Assembly: GCA_015039465.1 (NCBI GenBank)
Contig: MU130358.1
Coordinates: 169,336 to 233,335 of the forward strand
Source: Phlegmacium glaucopus
Taxonomy: Eukaryota; Basidiomycota; Agaricomycetes; Agaricales; Cortinariaceae
DNA: 64,000 nt
Reading direction: 5' to 3'
In this document: positions 33,452 to 46,271 of the stretch, one piece after another
Numbering within the stretch: position 1 is the stretch's first letter
Layout of the letters: each line of letters starts with the position of its first letter
Notes under the pieces: model-generated
Told to the model about the DNA's origin: nothing
The model's input: the letters and a program-made list of their open reading frames with translations, nothing else
Databases searched by the model: none
Made by a program: the position numbers and the translations under genes

Positions 33452-33814
33452 ATGTTCGGGAAGGTATCATAAATCCAATTACAATGTCTTAATACGTTAC
33501 TTATGTCTAATTTCCAGATCTCACAGTGGTGGTCACCATCCCCACCAGCGGAAGATAAACCATATGACCCGACCAACCCAAAAATGAATCCCCTAAATCC
33601 ACAGGGTTTGAAACCGTAAGTGTCGTCTCGATGTTATTATTACGCAAAATTCTAACCAGTAGAACCCGTTCTCAGATGCTGTGCATGCCCACAAACCAAA
33701 TCTGTGCGGGACGACTGTTTCCTTCGCTATGACCCATCCGAGGCTGAAGGGAAATGCAGACAAGAACTCCAAAACCACATAGAGTGCATGCGTAGCTTGG
33801 GTTTCAAAGTGTAA
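33452..33814 (+). CDS. COX17: Cytochrome c oxidase copper chaperone Cox17
   Basis: Mitochondrial intermembrane-space protein of 82 aa that hands copper(I) to Sco1 and Cox11 for assembly of cytochrome c oxidase. Three exons join in frame: 33452-33463 (MFGK), 33518-33615 and 33676-33814. The core reads GLKPCCACPQTKSVRDDCF, with the CC and CxC copper-binding cysteines, followed by the second half C(x9)C: CRQELQNHIECMRSLGF. This is the twin Cx9C CHCH fold. The segment before the core (ISQWWSPSPPAEDKPYD) is slightly longer than in yeast, which is common in fungi. Exon 1 codes for only four residues, so the gene is easy to miss. It shares a short divergent promoter region with the ABCG gene. Confidence 0.93.
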
Positions 33815-34295
33815 GCCCGAAGTTCAAGACAAAGCGAGGTCGGACATAAACTACGGTCCAACTACAACAACAGTATTAAAGCAAAACTACCCCATCTCAC
33901 ACCGTACCTTTACATAATTTGAAAATTAAATTATCATGCAGAGCGACTACCTAAATATTGACGGTTCAGTTTCGAAATCTTCAAGATTAATAGGATGTGG
34001 AAAAAAATGCTGCGGCTCGCCAGTTCCTAATGACTCTGTCCTCCAATTAATGTCTAAATTTCTCCAGCATGGGCAATGCATGAACATTTTCCAAGGCAAC
34101 GCAGAATTCAAATGAAAGCAAAATGGATATGCATTGCAACGACGGTAGCTACGTAGGATATGATATGTTGAAAATTAGTAACAATTGAATATATGTATCA
34201 AAGCAAGACGATAAAGTGCACGATAGCGACGGCCAAAAAAAAAAATCACGAGTGTTGATGGTAAATATATTTCCTTCCCGACTTCGGTCGACGTG
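33815..34295. other. Convergent intergenic region
   Basis: About 480 bp between the 3' ends of COX17 (plus) and the 118-aa gene (minus). No feature beyond 3' UTR sequence is evident. Confidence 0.45.
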
Positions 34296-34754
34296 TTAAT
34301 GGCGTCGAATTATCGTGCGGCCGAAGGACTTGATGGCTAACAGCAGCCGCAAAATAGCGCCCTGGGGAAATGTCAGTCTATGCAAGTAAAGGAAAGCATG
34401 AACAGCGTACCGCAATCTTTTGGCCATAAATTCGGCGTAGTGGAGTCTCATCGACACTTGAAAAGCTCTGGTTCTCGATGTCGATATCACTAAAGCAAAC
34501 ATATGGCTCGTTGGAATAGAAAAAAATGGCCTCGTTGCGAGTGTTCTGAGGATTCTATTGAGAAAGTTGATCAGTCAGGGGGATACGAAGCTCGAGCGCA
34601 GAAGTACTCTGAAGGTAGGGGGAGCCGAAAACGCTTGCCAAGGGGTATTAACGTCGCGGCGAAAGGGCAGGGAGAGGTCGCGAGCAACTGTTGTGATTTG
34701 TGTTGGAGAAAAAGTCGTGCCAAATGAGGGAAGAGAATTGGGGGTGGACGACAT
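34296..34754 (-). CDS. Small three-exon protein of unknown function (118 aa)
   Basis: I do not recognise the family. Three exons join in frame with good splice signals: 34754-34608 (49 codons), 34554-34411 (48 codons) and 34361-34296. The introns are 53 and 49 nt, with GTACTT/TAG and GTACGC/CAG borders and a CTGAC branch-like motif in the first. The product starts MSSTPNSLPSFGTTFSPTQI, continues LPFRRDVNTPWQAFSAPP, then RNEAIFFYSNEPYVCFSDID, and ends in a basic, hydrophobic tail GAILRLLLAIKSFGRTIIRR. The acidic middle and amphipathic basic end suggest a soluble protein that might bind a membrane or partner; this is a guess. Agreement of frame across two introns is the main evidence that the gene is real. 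Confidence 0.65.
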
Positions 34755-37700
34755 TGCAATAAGAACCGTCGAGATTTATGTGGTAGAAAAAAAATGAGGG
34801 ATAGCGGCTGGGACTACAGTGGAGGGTAAAGCAAAGGGATGCAAGCAAAAAAAGGGGGAACAGTAGCCAATTTATACCTTAAATATTTTGAGTTTCAATC
34901 TCCGTGAAGAGGCAAAGAAGTCTGGCTGCCGAAACAAGACGCGAATCACGACATGAACAGGGTCTCCTTCCACAGCAAAAACTCTCTAGACTCCAGTGCT
35001 CGGTCATTCTTTAGTACCATCTTCGCGAGCTCGAAAATTCCATCTCATGAAAAGCAAATGTGACTCGGCGCCCGACCCTCTGCTCAACGCTCCAGCACCA
35101 GTTGAAAGATTCCTGCGAAAGGCGGGGATCGGATTATTTGTTCGGGATCAACAACTTTAATGGACAAGTTGCGGACATCCACTTACCTGAATATAGAAAA
35201 CTGGTGATGCGAATCATTGCGTTGGCATAGCTATAATCAGCACCAAAAACAACACAAAGTCGGCATGAAATCTTGGTGGGGTGCGTTGAATCCGCTGATG
35301 AACCTCGGACTTGTGGCACCTTGGGTATTGCCTAGATATACCGTCCTCGCCTCCGTAAGAGGCGGATAGTTCGCATTCTACGCCTCCAAAGATGGTCCTG
35401 CGGTACAACGACGGCAGACTAGATGTCCTCATTTCCCGCCAAAACTGCGCTGGAGCCGAAGAGCCAGGATAACTAGGAGTCGACCAGTTGCTAGGCTTTT
35501 CTCATTTCGGGTTCTCATACAAGTCTGCTCTGGGGCTAAACATGGCTTTCTAGGCTGTCTGCTCTTTGTATCCAAATGCTCTCTTATCCGAAGCACACCT
35601 AAACTAATACACAGAGAGAAGCGTCACAGTCGTCACAGTCACGGGAAAGGCGCCGAGTGAGTCAGTGTCTCCACCTTCTGCATCAACGACCAGTATGCTC
35701 ATTTAGTGACCCAGAGATTATAAGCCAGCAGTGCGCGAGAAACTGTGATCAAGATCCACCGATTTGACAACCAGAGTGGCATGCAATATCAAGACTTCAA
35801 GCTTCAAGCCCATGAGACTGCGTGCTATCATTTAACCATGGGCGCTATACATTGTCTCAAGCTCCTGAGTGTTTCATATCCATCCTAGAGGCAAAAGAGC
35901 TGGTGAAAAAATCAAGATGGGTACACTGAAGCGACTCACCTTCAAGACGAAAATATTCCCCTCTTTAATGAAGCACAATTTTTGATAACTGGCGACGTTC
36001 TTGAAATCTTGATATGAGAAAACTGATCCTGAATGACTCTGTGCCTGCCATGTACTCAGAAAGCTGGGGAAATGAATGAATGGCGAGGACGCCTCCCAGA
36101 TTTTTCTTGAGAACCATGTACGGTTTTCCAATGTGTGGTGGGGCCGACTTGTCTCCTAAGGAGCGAGCGAGTGACTATCAACTGAAAGGTCCTCAACCCT
36201 AAATCATCAATGACGATGAGCTTAGGGAATGATGCTTCGCGCCCAAGAAATTCTTTTGGCATTGGATAAACAATGAGCCTAAAAGTTCGCGGGTGGTGGC
36301 CGATCCGCAAGTTATGCCCAATCTCGTTGAGAACTAGGCGTGTCCTGGCGTGTCTGGTGTCTGGATGCATCACGTTGATCTTCTTCACCGCTGGGTGTTG
36401 ATAAAGTGATAGAGTTGCTGATACAAGGGCTGTAGCATGAAGAACGATGTAACGAAACGTTTGTCTCGGAATGTGGGGCAAAAAAAGTCAGCGTAAAGTG
36501 AACATCAAGAGTATGACTCGTCGAGAAAATAAAAGGGTGAGTGAGATATATGGTATGAACTGAACAATGGATTAGGGGGGACAGGCGGAAGCAAGTGTTG
36601 GTGTTGCCAAACACAGGCACGCGGCCGTTTTCCATTTCGAAAACGGTTCAAATTTAAATATTCAACGGTGACAAATCTTAGCCTGTTCATCTCTTGAACA
36701 CCTTCTTGTCCTGCTATTTTTTCTATCATCCCCTATGAAATTCTTTCGTAGGTCAACGATAATAATTTATTCACTCCCCCCCAAAACGACGCTTTAAACA
36801 CCCATCAACCATTACAAGCTCCAACCGACCAAACAATCTTCTCAACAAGCATTCCTTGATGATTGGAATAAAACCACGGTAGATGCAGATGGAGGCGCCC
36901 CCAAGCATTCGAGCCATCTGAAGCAATATACCCCTGTCTGCCACACCCACTCCAGAGTCTGGGAAAGTTAATAATAATCCCGTCGTCAAACGGCTTCCCA
37001 ATTAGAATGAGAACGCAGTGGACGATACCGACGGCTCGAAAACCCTAAAGAAACCAAAAATCGGAGACTCGAACTGTTCATGCCGTCTTTCAGCCATGAT
37101 CACCTACTAGTAGGGCCAAGCTAGGGGCAGATAAAGTCGGCGTAAGCTTAAAGAAATTAGGAGGTCAATATTGTATGTCTTTTGATTCTATATTCTATAT
37201 TTGTTCAATCTAATCCATATTAAACACTTTTAGCAGTTCAATCACGCTCTAAATGATAATCAGTATCTCTGCCCATCAAATGATATCAACCTCTATGCTG
37301 TGATGGTGAGACTAGGGATCGTGCCTCAAGACTCGAGAAAGGAAAATCCTGCTCCGCTGTCTACGTAGTACCCTATAAGGTAATTAATTACCATCAACTC
37401 TTTGCTCAGTTTATTATGTTAACTTAAATTTTAAAAGACATAAGCTCTGAGCAACCTCCTCTATCACATAAGGTCACTTCGGTACCGTTTCACTTTCAAG
37501 ACGGTTGAGGGATAATCAGCAAATGTTCTGTGGCATTCGTCCAGCTCACCGCAAAGACTAGTATTGTCGATTTATTCGTTATCAAGAATGATTTTGTGCC
37601 TGACAGTGGAATTTATAGCTGCATGACGATCAGTAAAAAGTGAAGGTTGTGTGAATGTTGGAGACTTTCGCAAGGGGTGGTAAAATCTCGAATTTCGAAG

Positions 37701-38281
37701 GCTGAACTTCTCCGAGGCCAGTGGACCAAATGTTCGAATATTTTCACATTGCCCGCATTACATAATCCTGACGATAACATCTTGTGATCATGGGTCAGTC
37801 TGTAGAGTATTCAAATGTTCACTACAAAGGCTACTTATCACAGCCAATCTCCCGTGCTTTACGCTAGTCTCGATCATCTCATATGATTATGTACTGAATA
37901 AGGCGAATATCGCTCATTGCGTATGGTCCGTGGAGCTGCTTGGCGCTATCGATTTATCAGTTAATGCAATGGACGAGCCTAGCCGGTTTTGGAGGCCTAA
38001 GCCAAGAGTCGAGGGCTTAGGTAGCAAGTAAGTCGAGTGATGTATTTTGGTTTTTGGCAGTGAGAACGGAGCGATACGTATAAAAATCTCACTGCCAAGA
38101 TTCTGGCCTGGACTTCTGGCCTTTAGCTTGCAGACAAGATTCCAGCCAAAAGGAGAATGAGGGTTTTTAGCCATTCGTCCCATGTGGCTCGACTTGCAGA
38201 CTTGGAAAAGTTCTTTTAACGGGTTCCACAGATACCACCATTTCTTATCTGTAGCTCTGCTCAGAATCCTTTCCTTGGGCT
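34755..38281. other. Large region without a trusted gene
   Basis: About 3.5 kb between the 118-aa gene and the P-type ATPase. A minus-strand frame at 36,056-36,481 (141 codons) opens with TTG and shows no known motif. A segment at 35,140-35,430 has a possible AG|GTAAGT donor and CGCAG acceptor but ends soon after. A long UTR, a noncoding RNA or a poorly conserved gene is possible. The sequence is not obviously transposon-derived. Confidence 0.4.
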
Positions 38282-41200
38282 ATGGAAGACCCTCCGATCC
38301 CTGTCTCTCACGATGAAGAACATCCTGTCCCTAGAGCGGTCGTATTGCCAGACGACACTATACGCGAAGAAAAAATTACTAGCGTCATTCGTGGAGTGGA
38401 AATGACCCATCGTACAATCACAAGAGAAGATAAGGAACTTGCAGCAGCTGGTTATGAACATTTAAGCACGCCAAAAGATCCGAAGAAGGAACAAGACGCT
38501 CATTTGGATATCTTCGAACACAATTTGCCGTTCGACGGTCTGACCGACACATTAAAAACAAATTTCGACCTGAAAGATCCGGGTCACTCCTTTGGTTTGA
38601 CTTCTGACGAGGCCAAGGCTCGTCTGGAACGCGATGGACGGAATGTGCTCACTCCACCAAAGAAGAAAAGCGCGTTTAGAAAGGTATGTGCTGATCCCTA
38701 AACCATCTCTTCTTCAAGATAACATCTTTACTTCTAGTTCCTCGATCGATTGTTTACTATGTTTAACATCCTTCTTATGGTTGCGGGCGTACTGGAATAT
38801 GTCCTTCTAGGGATTGATTTTCACGTGAGTAATTTTTTTTCTTTTTTTCACGTGACTCAATAGAACCCGTCAACTCGATCGTACACTGCAGGCCAATTTC
38901 CAGAATACATACCTCGGCGGAATTTTGATCCTAGTCGCGTTCATCAATGCCTCGATCGATTTCTACCAGATTCAAAAATCCGAGGCTATTCTCGCTTCTT
39001 TCCTGGCCATGATCCCACCAGCGTGCCGGGTGGTTCGCGATGGCACAATCTCAACCATTCCGGCGGCAGATCTTGTCAAGGGTGACATCGTTCTTCTTGT
39101 AGGTCCCCTTCCATTCCTGTATTCAGATCATTCGTTTACTCTGAAATAGCGTAGTGGAGACAAAACTCCCGCCGATCTCATCTTGTTTTCTTCCACTGAT
39201 TTGAAAGTCGACAATAGTAGTTTAACTGGGGAATCTGAGCCGCAAGAGAGGTTCGCACTTCCGGACGGAACGAAGCAACGTCCGGTTGAAGCTGAGAATC
39301 TGGTAAAATCCCATCTATCGTTTCTGTCTGCATTACTGAGTCCGCGTGTAGGTTTTCAACTCTACGTTGGTTGTCAACGGCGAAGCCTGGGGAGGTATGT
39401 CTTTTTCTCAGCTATATCAAATTGAAGTATATTCATGAATGCTCCCCAGTCGTTGTGCGAACAGGAGATCATACGTTTATCGGTAAATTCAAGAGCAGAT
39501 CTGTTTTCTATTTCTAATTGTTGTTTAGGTCAAATTGCGAGCCTTACCGGAGGTGAGAGTGGTAACGAAAGTCCTCTTGCTGTCGAAATGTAATTAACCA
39601 TTTATCACCATCACCAAGAATCTGTACTTATGATCAATCATACAGCGGACGATTTGTCGTGATCGTGTCCTGCATTGCTATCCTCTTCGCTATCGTTTTC
39701 TTCGCTGTCGGTATCACCACCGCTTACAGAGGAAAGGCTGCAGCAACCGTCACATTTGCCGTTTCGATCCTCGTGGCCTTTGTGCCAGAGGGTCTTCCTT
39801 CGGTAGTTACTTTACTTTTGTCAATCGCAGCGAAGCGAATGGCGAATCAGAATGTACTTGTTAAAGATTTGCAAGGTGTCGAGACTCTAGGTCAGATTTC
39901 TAATGATATATTTTCTTAAGATTTTACTGACGAGTTCCAATAGGATCGGTAATTGTTACATGTTCTCCGAAGGCTTATTGGCTGACCATTCCTTTCCTTG
40001 TTTAGCTTACTCTCTTAGCCACGGATAAGACGGGAACCTTGACCCGTAATCAAATGACAGTGCGTTCTTCAATTCTTTCAATTTTCACAACTCTTTGACA
40101 TCCCTCAAGGTCACCAATCTATGGAGTGGAGAAAAGATGTACTCTGCTTTCCAGGTACCTTTTGTTGCGACGTTGTTATTTCGATTGTCAGCTAACATAT
40201 ACTTCTTCTAGTCTAATAACGACGATGAAGCGACACAAACCTTCTCAACTGATGCTCCAGGAATGAAGGAAATAGTGGATGTCTCTGCCCTTAATTCTCG
40301 GGTCAAATTTGATCGAACAGATATACCGTTTGATCAACGACAAATTTTGGGTGATGCGACTGAGAGTGGTCTCACTCGCTTTGCAGGACGACATATCAAA
40401 ACTGAATATGAGGCTTATGTCAAGGAGTACCCTAAAGTATTCGAAGGCAAGTCTTGATCAGAGATTGGTTGAAGAGTTGGGAAGGCCTAATCGTTCATCT
40501 ATAGTGCCCTTTAACTCAACCAACAAATGGGCTCTTGTCATTGTCAGTGAGACCTACATTACTATCTGTTTAAATCTCTAACCTTCCGAAAACAGTTGAA
40601 CAAACCTCATGTATCTGGAATTTTGACATCCTACATCAAAGGCGCTCCTGAACGGGTACTTGCCAAATGTACGACTTATCTCAAGGATGGAGCCATGGTA
40701 CCCATCACCGATGATTTCCGAAAGGCATACGACGAAGCATACGATGTGAGTTTTCTAGTTTAATTTAACATGGAGTTGCTTTTAATTCTTTTATAGTATA
40801 TGGCATCTCGTGGACACCGAGTAATTGCTTGCGCTCAATTATTGCTTCCTGGCGAGGAGTATCCTATTCACTATCCCTTCTCGAGAACGGACAATCAGTA
40901 CCCTGGCTCCGAGTATTGTTTTGTTGGCTTGATATCTCTTGAGGATCCTCCTAAACACGGTGTCCGTGAAGCCATTGGAACTCTCCGTCTCGCAGGTATC
41001 AAAGTTATGATGGTCACTGGTTCGTCTTACATTCCCGTTCAACGTGATCTCATGCTCAACTCATATGTAGGTGACCACCCAAAGACCGCTGAGGCTATAG
41101 CCCGTAAAATCAATCTTATCTTAGGCGACACACGAGAAACTCTCGCGGCGAAAACTGGAAGAAATATTGATTCAATCTATGAAGATGAAGTCTCGGCGAT

Positions 41201-43439
41201 TGTTGTTCACGGAGATGATATCGACGGCTTGCATGGATGGCAATGGGATCAAAGTAAGATTTTCGTTGCCGTTTGCCATCTTTGAGCCTGCTAATGTTGT
41301 GATATAGTTTTCAGCAAAGATGAGATTGTCTTCGCCAGGACTTCTCCCAAGCATAAACTAGAAATCGGTCAGTGCAATTTTACGAAATATCGTCCTTCAG
41401 TTTCTGATATCATATTAGTCAAACGTGCACAAGCGCTGGGCCACATTGTTGGGGTGTAAGTATAAAATTTATTCGCTTATAGGAGAGGCTTACATTCTTC
41501 AACAGTACTGGCGACGGTGTAAACGATTCACCTGCGTTGAAGAAGGTTTGCATTATTATTTCCTTGCCTTTCTTGGAACCTGCACTAAAATTGAATGCAG
41601 GCTGATCTCGGAATTGCTATGAATATCTCTGGTTCTGATGTATCTAAAGAGGCGGCTAACATGATTCTCCTTGGTAAGTCCATCTCGAGTTAATAGTATG
41701 AGATGGAAGCCTCAAAGCAGAACTAGATGACAATTTCGCTTCCACCGTCAGTAAGTGATTATTTCGACCTCATAACTTCGAGTAGCATACTCACATACTT
41801 TGCAGAGGGTGTTGCGGAAGGACGTCAAATTTTCGTCAACCTGAAACGTTCTATACAGTAAATTTTTTTGTCTTATGCAAGCTTGTCTGAGTATTCTACC
41901 TTATAACTGTTCCTAGGTATACCATTACACACAGCACGCCGGAAGTCATCCCGCAGCTTCTCTGTAGGTTGCTCTAAGGTATTCTATGGCTACGTCTAAT
42001 GCTTTTTTTCTTAAAAGATGTTGTCGTTCCTCTTCCCTTGCCCTTATCTGCTATCCTCATCCTTGTAATTGGTATGTTACCTCCTCTTTATCAGTTGCAT
42101 ACTTCAGGTACGATTGATGTACACTGACAGACCTTGGTTTTGAACTCTGCGTTGCTGTGAGTGGTTATGAGCAGCAACATGGAATTGCCTTTGAAACCTT
42201 GCCTTTTTCCCCAGTTGTCGTTCGCATGGGACCAGCCAGAGACTGTCGATGGTTTGATGCGGATGAAACCACGTAAACCTGGTAAGCATCCTTCAAACAT
42301 TCTGGCTGTTTTCAGTTTGAAGAAATGTTCATCCTTTGTGATCTGACTACAGTAAACGAGCGTTCAATCCGTTCTCTCAAGAAGAAAGCTCTCAGACGTT
42401 CCAAAACTCTCGCCCGAGATGCTGAAACACAGGAGGTCATCGAACCTAGCAAATTCTCTCTTTGGTTGTCCAAATTAAAGACCCCCTTCAGGCGATCATT
42501 CTGGGAAGATATGTTGGAGAGTACCGATAATGAAACTTTGGTGGATGGCAAACTGTTGAGCTATGCTTACCTAGAGGCAGGATTGATAGAGACAGTAGCT
42601 TCGTATGTGGCTTCCCGCTTTCTTTGCACCGAGTTATCTAATGTTTTTATCAAATTTTACTAGCCTTGTTGCATATTTTGTCGTATTCCTCCACAACGGG
42701 TTCTCACCCGCTGATCTTGTACGCGCGCAGAAGAGAGGCGGTATGTGTCTTATATAAAGTCTTATCTAACCATCGTTGAAGTATGCTAATTTTTTATATT
42801 CAGTTTATTTCCTTTCAAGTAGTCCAGATTTTGTCAATGGTCGGGGAAGAATTATTGATGGTCGCAGTCAGGTCGACGCTTTGGGGCAGGCCCAATCGAT
42901 TGGTCAGTTATTTTGCTGTGACCTACGAATCATTGTCTGATATCTACATACAGTCTACCTCTCGATCTTCATCACGCAATGCTTTAATGTATGTCTCCAA
43001 ACTGATATGATAGTCCTATTCACTAAAAAAACCCATCGACAGGTGTTCGCCGTGAAAGCACGGCTTTCTTACCCCTTTGGCAAACGAGTCGTCTCCAACA
43101 AATATAACTTTGCTGGCATTCTCGCAGGCGCCTGTCTTGGAATGTTCATAATCTATACCCCTCCCCTTCACGTCGTATTTGGTGGTTCACTCCACCTTTC
43201 GCCGTTGTACTGGCTTATTCCGATTGCTTTCGGTGTCGTCCTGCTTGCATGGGCTTCGCTTCGGGTGGTTTTGCTGCGCAGATCTATTGAACATATGAAG
43301 GTAAAAGATATCAAAGGTCTTATGATGTGTAAGTGGAGCTTCTTGGTCTTCGTTTGGTCTTTTGGCTGATTAAACTTAATACACTTTAGACCCAACCATG
43401 CGCACAATGAGCATGCGTTCTCGCGGATCTCGTCACTAA
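38282..43439 (+). CDS. P-type cation ATPase, type IIC (Na+/K+-ATPase alpha-like)
   Basis: Plasma-membrane type ion pump of the P2C subfamily, roughly 1,050 aa in about 20 exons. From ATG 38282: a long charged cytoplasmic head; M1-M2 (RLFTMFNILLMVAGVLEYVL; GGILILVAFINASIDFYQ); the actuator loop with SSLTGESEP; M3-M4 with LVAFVPEGLPSVVTLLLS; the phosphorylation site LLATDKTGTLTRNQMTV; GDATESGL and KGAPER in the nucleotide domain; MMVTGDHPKTAEAIA, rebuilt across a short intron; VTGDGVNDSPALKKADLGIA; then M5-M10 and a Ser/Arg-rich end MRSRGSRH. The VAFVPEGLP in M4 separates it from Ca2+ and fungal ENA-type pumps and places it in type IIC. Animal pumps need a beta subunit; fungal members may not. 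Ion specificity cannot be read here. All key residues are intact. Confidence 0.93.
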
Positions 43440-43504
43440 CAACATATGAAAGTTCTTGTTTTCTTTTTGTAGTTAGATGGAATTTATTAACATTAAAAAA
43501 AAAC

Positions 43505-44331
43505 TTAAGCTTGTATCCTGTATATAAAAGAAGAAAGGAAAGATGCTTGATATCGATTGACAGTGGAAGCAAACGCCATGAGAGGTTCACAAGCTAATGT
43601 GTACAGGCCAGCTAGCACGGGTAGTGCGATTCCTGTGAATGCCAGTCCAAGACGACGGTTTCGATTACTTCGTTTCCAAGCGCCAAAGACAATATCCTTG
43701 AGCCAAGTATTCCAAATGATAGTCATCCCATCCGCGACATGCAAGCTAGTGGCAACGATTAAACCAGTATAAAGAAACCAACTCCTCCACGGCCACACAT
43801 GAAGTCCTGTCTTGACGAACTCGTAATCCAATTCGGAAGGCCCAACGGCGAAAATGGGTGAATTTTCAATGGTCGGGTGAACACGATGTGTGATATAATG
43901 AATGGGAAGGAAGAATAGAGCATTTGCGTAACCTGTGATGCTTAATAAACTGCAAAGTCGACGTGGAGGTCTGTCTTTTGGAGAAAGTAAACGTTTTGCG
44001 AATGCTGAGATTGCGTGGATGGTGAGAGGTGTCAAGATTAAGAATTTCTCTCCGAATTGAGATTGGTAGTATTCACGTCCTAGAAGCTATATATTATGGG
44101 TTATTTTTATTATTCTTATAACAAGTTGGGTGGGGGGATTTTGGAAGGACAGGGAGAATTCCATACCATTGTCTGTGATGATAATTTGGAACCTCCGATG
44201 TTTGCAAGGGCTGGAGCGGTTAGATGGATAAGCAAAAAGGTTGTGATGAATGGGGCTGAAATGTGGGCTGCTTTCGTCAAGTACGGGAGTGCGCTTGCTC
44301 CAAATGAATTTTTATCTGAATTCGGGAACAT
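43505..44331 (-). CDS. MCP1-like mitochondrial transmembrane protein
   Basis: Membrane protein of 248 aa of the MCP1 family (Mdm10-complementing protein 1, PF07950-type domain), tied in yeast to mitochondrial lipid homeostasis and vacuole-mitochondria contact. Two exons: 44331-44167 (55 codons) and 44086-43505, phase 0. Exon 1 has YLTKAAHISAPFITTFLLIH. Exon 2 has GREYYQSQFGEKFLILTPL, FLPIHYITHRVHPT, ELDYEFVKTGLHVWPWRSW, and LIVATSLHVADGMTIIWNTW with the conserved His-Ala/Val-x-[DE]-G motif, then a last membrane segment LAFTGIALPVLAGLYTLA. The histidines placed in membrane segments resemble a cytochrome-b-like fold. It is convergent with the ATPase gene, only 65 bp away. Confidence 0.82.
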
Positions 44332-44779
44332 AGTAAATGAGCAAGATTGATCTTAGGTGTCACGCGAACGCCTTTCAGCGAGTGTTATGGGCACATTTTA
44401 TTCTTCAATGGTCTGTTCAACATGCCCACTCATACATCAGAAGCACTGGCATCTACCTCAAATTGAAATCATGATCATAGTGGTCAGAAATGCCGTCCAC
44501 AAGGTAAGTGGCGCATAAAACATTCATGACATTGAGGAATTGCAGACAGCAGAATCTATAGAAAGGTATAGGTCGTGTACTGGGGATATAGGGGGAGAAA
44601 AAGAAAACTGTTCGCTAGCGACATGTGTAAATTTCCCGATAACAATGAGTCCTCACATTAGCAGATCCGTTGGTATAGAGCAAAAAAACAAGAATTCGAG
44701 TCAAAAGAAAAATCATGATGGTTCGTGTTTCGTGACGATATCGTTTGTCTATCGTTTAATCGTAAAAGCATTTCAGCGT
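44332..44779. other. Intergenic region
   Basis: About 450 bp between two minus-strand genes: promoter of the MCP1-like gene and 3' UTR of the upstream gene. No further feature seen. Confidence 0.4.
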
Positions 44780-45838
44780 CTATTGGGTCTTGGTTTTGAC
44801 TTCTAGAAAATCAGAGTATCAATAATTGACTTTATCTTCGACATTGACAAGAATAATACTCACCAGACGCCACGTAAGGTTTCTTCCATAGACCAAAGGT
44901 CTTCACGGTCCTCCCTACGAAGAACGTAGACAAGCATAGGGCGCAGACTGCTCTCGCGACCTCAGGGTCGAGAGGCTTGACGGGTTGGCCATTTTGGCTT
45001 GCGCCGAGGAGGCCAGCCAGCAGGCCATGCACATCGGCCCAAAATGGTTGTGCATGGGTAAGCAAGGCATACAAGCCAGTAACAAAGGGAGCACACCACA
45101 AATCTGTGGTTGTCCATCCGTAAGCCTGGAGCTCTGGAGGTGTCTGCACGGAGAGTGATATAGGGCTGAAGAATGAGAATAGATTGGTGAAGAAGAAGCC
45201 GCCATTAGCCACGAGCTATCATGGTGTTGGTGAGCCTTTTAGACGAAAAGTCAAAAAATAGAATGAGACGTACTAGAGAAGTGACTAGCAGTGCCCAGGG
45301 AGAAGATGATAGTAGAGTTGAAGCATTTGTCGTTACAGTAGGTGGGATAAGATTGCACAAGAGATAGGCACGTGTAAATCCATCGACAAGGGATAAAGGT
45401 AGTTCTGTTCCTGCTGAAGGTATGGGCACAGCAGGAAGGATATCTACAATAGCTTGAACTCCAGCATAAAGGCTTGGGTATAAACCTGAAAGCATGAAGG
45501 AGGGAGGTATGCCTAAGAATGGGGCTAGCAAAAGACGTTGATATTCATGACGGTTCAGGTTATATGAACATGAACATACCAGCGACTGCTTCACCACCAT
45601 ATACCACTATGAGGGTGGCTGAAAGGCTCTTAATGAACGAGTTCTCCGCCGCTGGGCCTGCACTTTTCGATGAGAGATGTTTTGCGCACAAGCTGTCCCT
45701 TAGCTGACGAAGGGCAATACAGAGCCTGAAGGCGGCGACGACATCAAGTGTAGAAATGCCCAGGCCAAACCAAGTGAATGGAGCGATGGGTTGCAGGCTG
45801 TATCTGAACACCTGTATCAAAGGGGACAAGAGTGACAT
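44780..45838 (-). CDS. Conserved fungal multi-pass membrane protein, function unknown
   Basis: Four exons join in frame to 294 aa: 45838-45580, 45524-45274, 45215-44864 and 44802-44780. The start is MSLLSPLIQVFRYSLQPIAP, followed by WFGLGISTLDVVAAFRLCIA. Hydrophobic or conserved blocks include FMLSGLYPSLYAGVQAIVDI, GFTRAYLLCNLIPPTVTTNA, VANGGFFFTNLFSFFSP and YGWTTTDLWCAPFVTGLYAL. The last short exon gives EVKTKTQ. The pattern fits a basidiomycete membrane protein with about five to six helices, with no catalytic motif I can name. Residues such as GFTRA and NGGFFFTNL are loosely like TRIC-type channels, but I do not claim that family. Confidence 0.75.
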
Positions 45839-46271
45839 TTGGGAGGGAGAGCCGATACACGCAAGTTGACTTTCATTTATAGAATGCTGACTAAAGCATT
45901 ATAGCTGTCTTGTCCTTTAACGGTTGTTTGGTGTAACGGTTGTAATGGCCGCAAACCGGGAATGCGGGTGTCTCCTGTCAGCGAGTCAATCCATCAGCGC
46001 GCTGGTTCAAGGTCGTTCCCTCCAGAAAACTTGGTTACCACAGTCCCTCGCTTCGGAAGGAGTGATTTGGACTTGGAATAATTAGTCCTTGTCAGGCCAG
46101 GGAAGCAATTCCGCAACCTGCAGGACTTGCCGAGTTAGTCTTAGGAGATCGGAATAAACCGTCAGTTACGCGCAGTGGATCGCGGTGTCCGCAAACCTTT
46201 TTGTCAAGGTACCTCAGAGGTACTCCTGGTGATGGCGAGTATCTCGAGTATTAATTATTAATCGTCTACAA

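Noticed and set aside
35134..35432. Spliced minus-strand mini-gene with an AG|GTAAGT donor
   Set aside because: The joined frame stops soon after the intron, starts with GTG, and has no recognisable content.
36056..36481. 141-codon minus-strand frame as a gene
   Set aside because: It opens with TTG, has no recognisable motif, and no splice model extends it to an ATG with confidence.
45905..46025. Possible tRNA (GGTGTAACGG and GGTTCAAGG resemble A and B boxes)
   Set aside because: No acceptor stem or anticodon arm can be folded around these words; the T arm does not pair.
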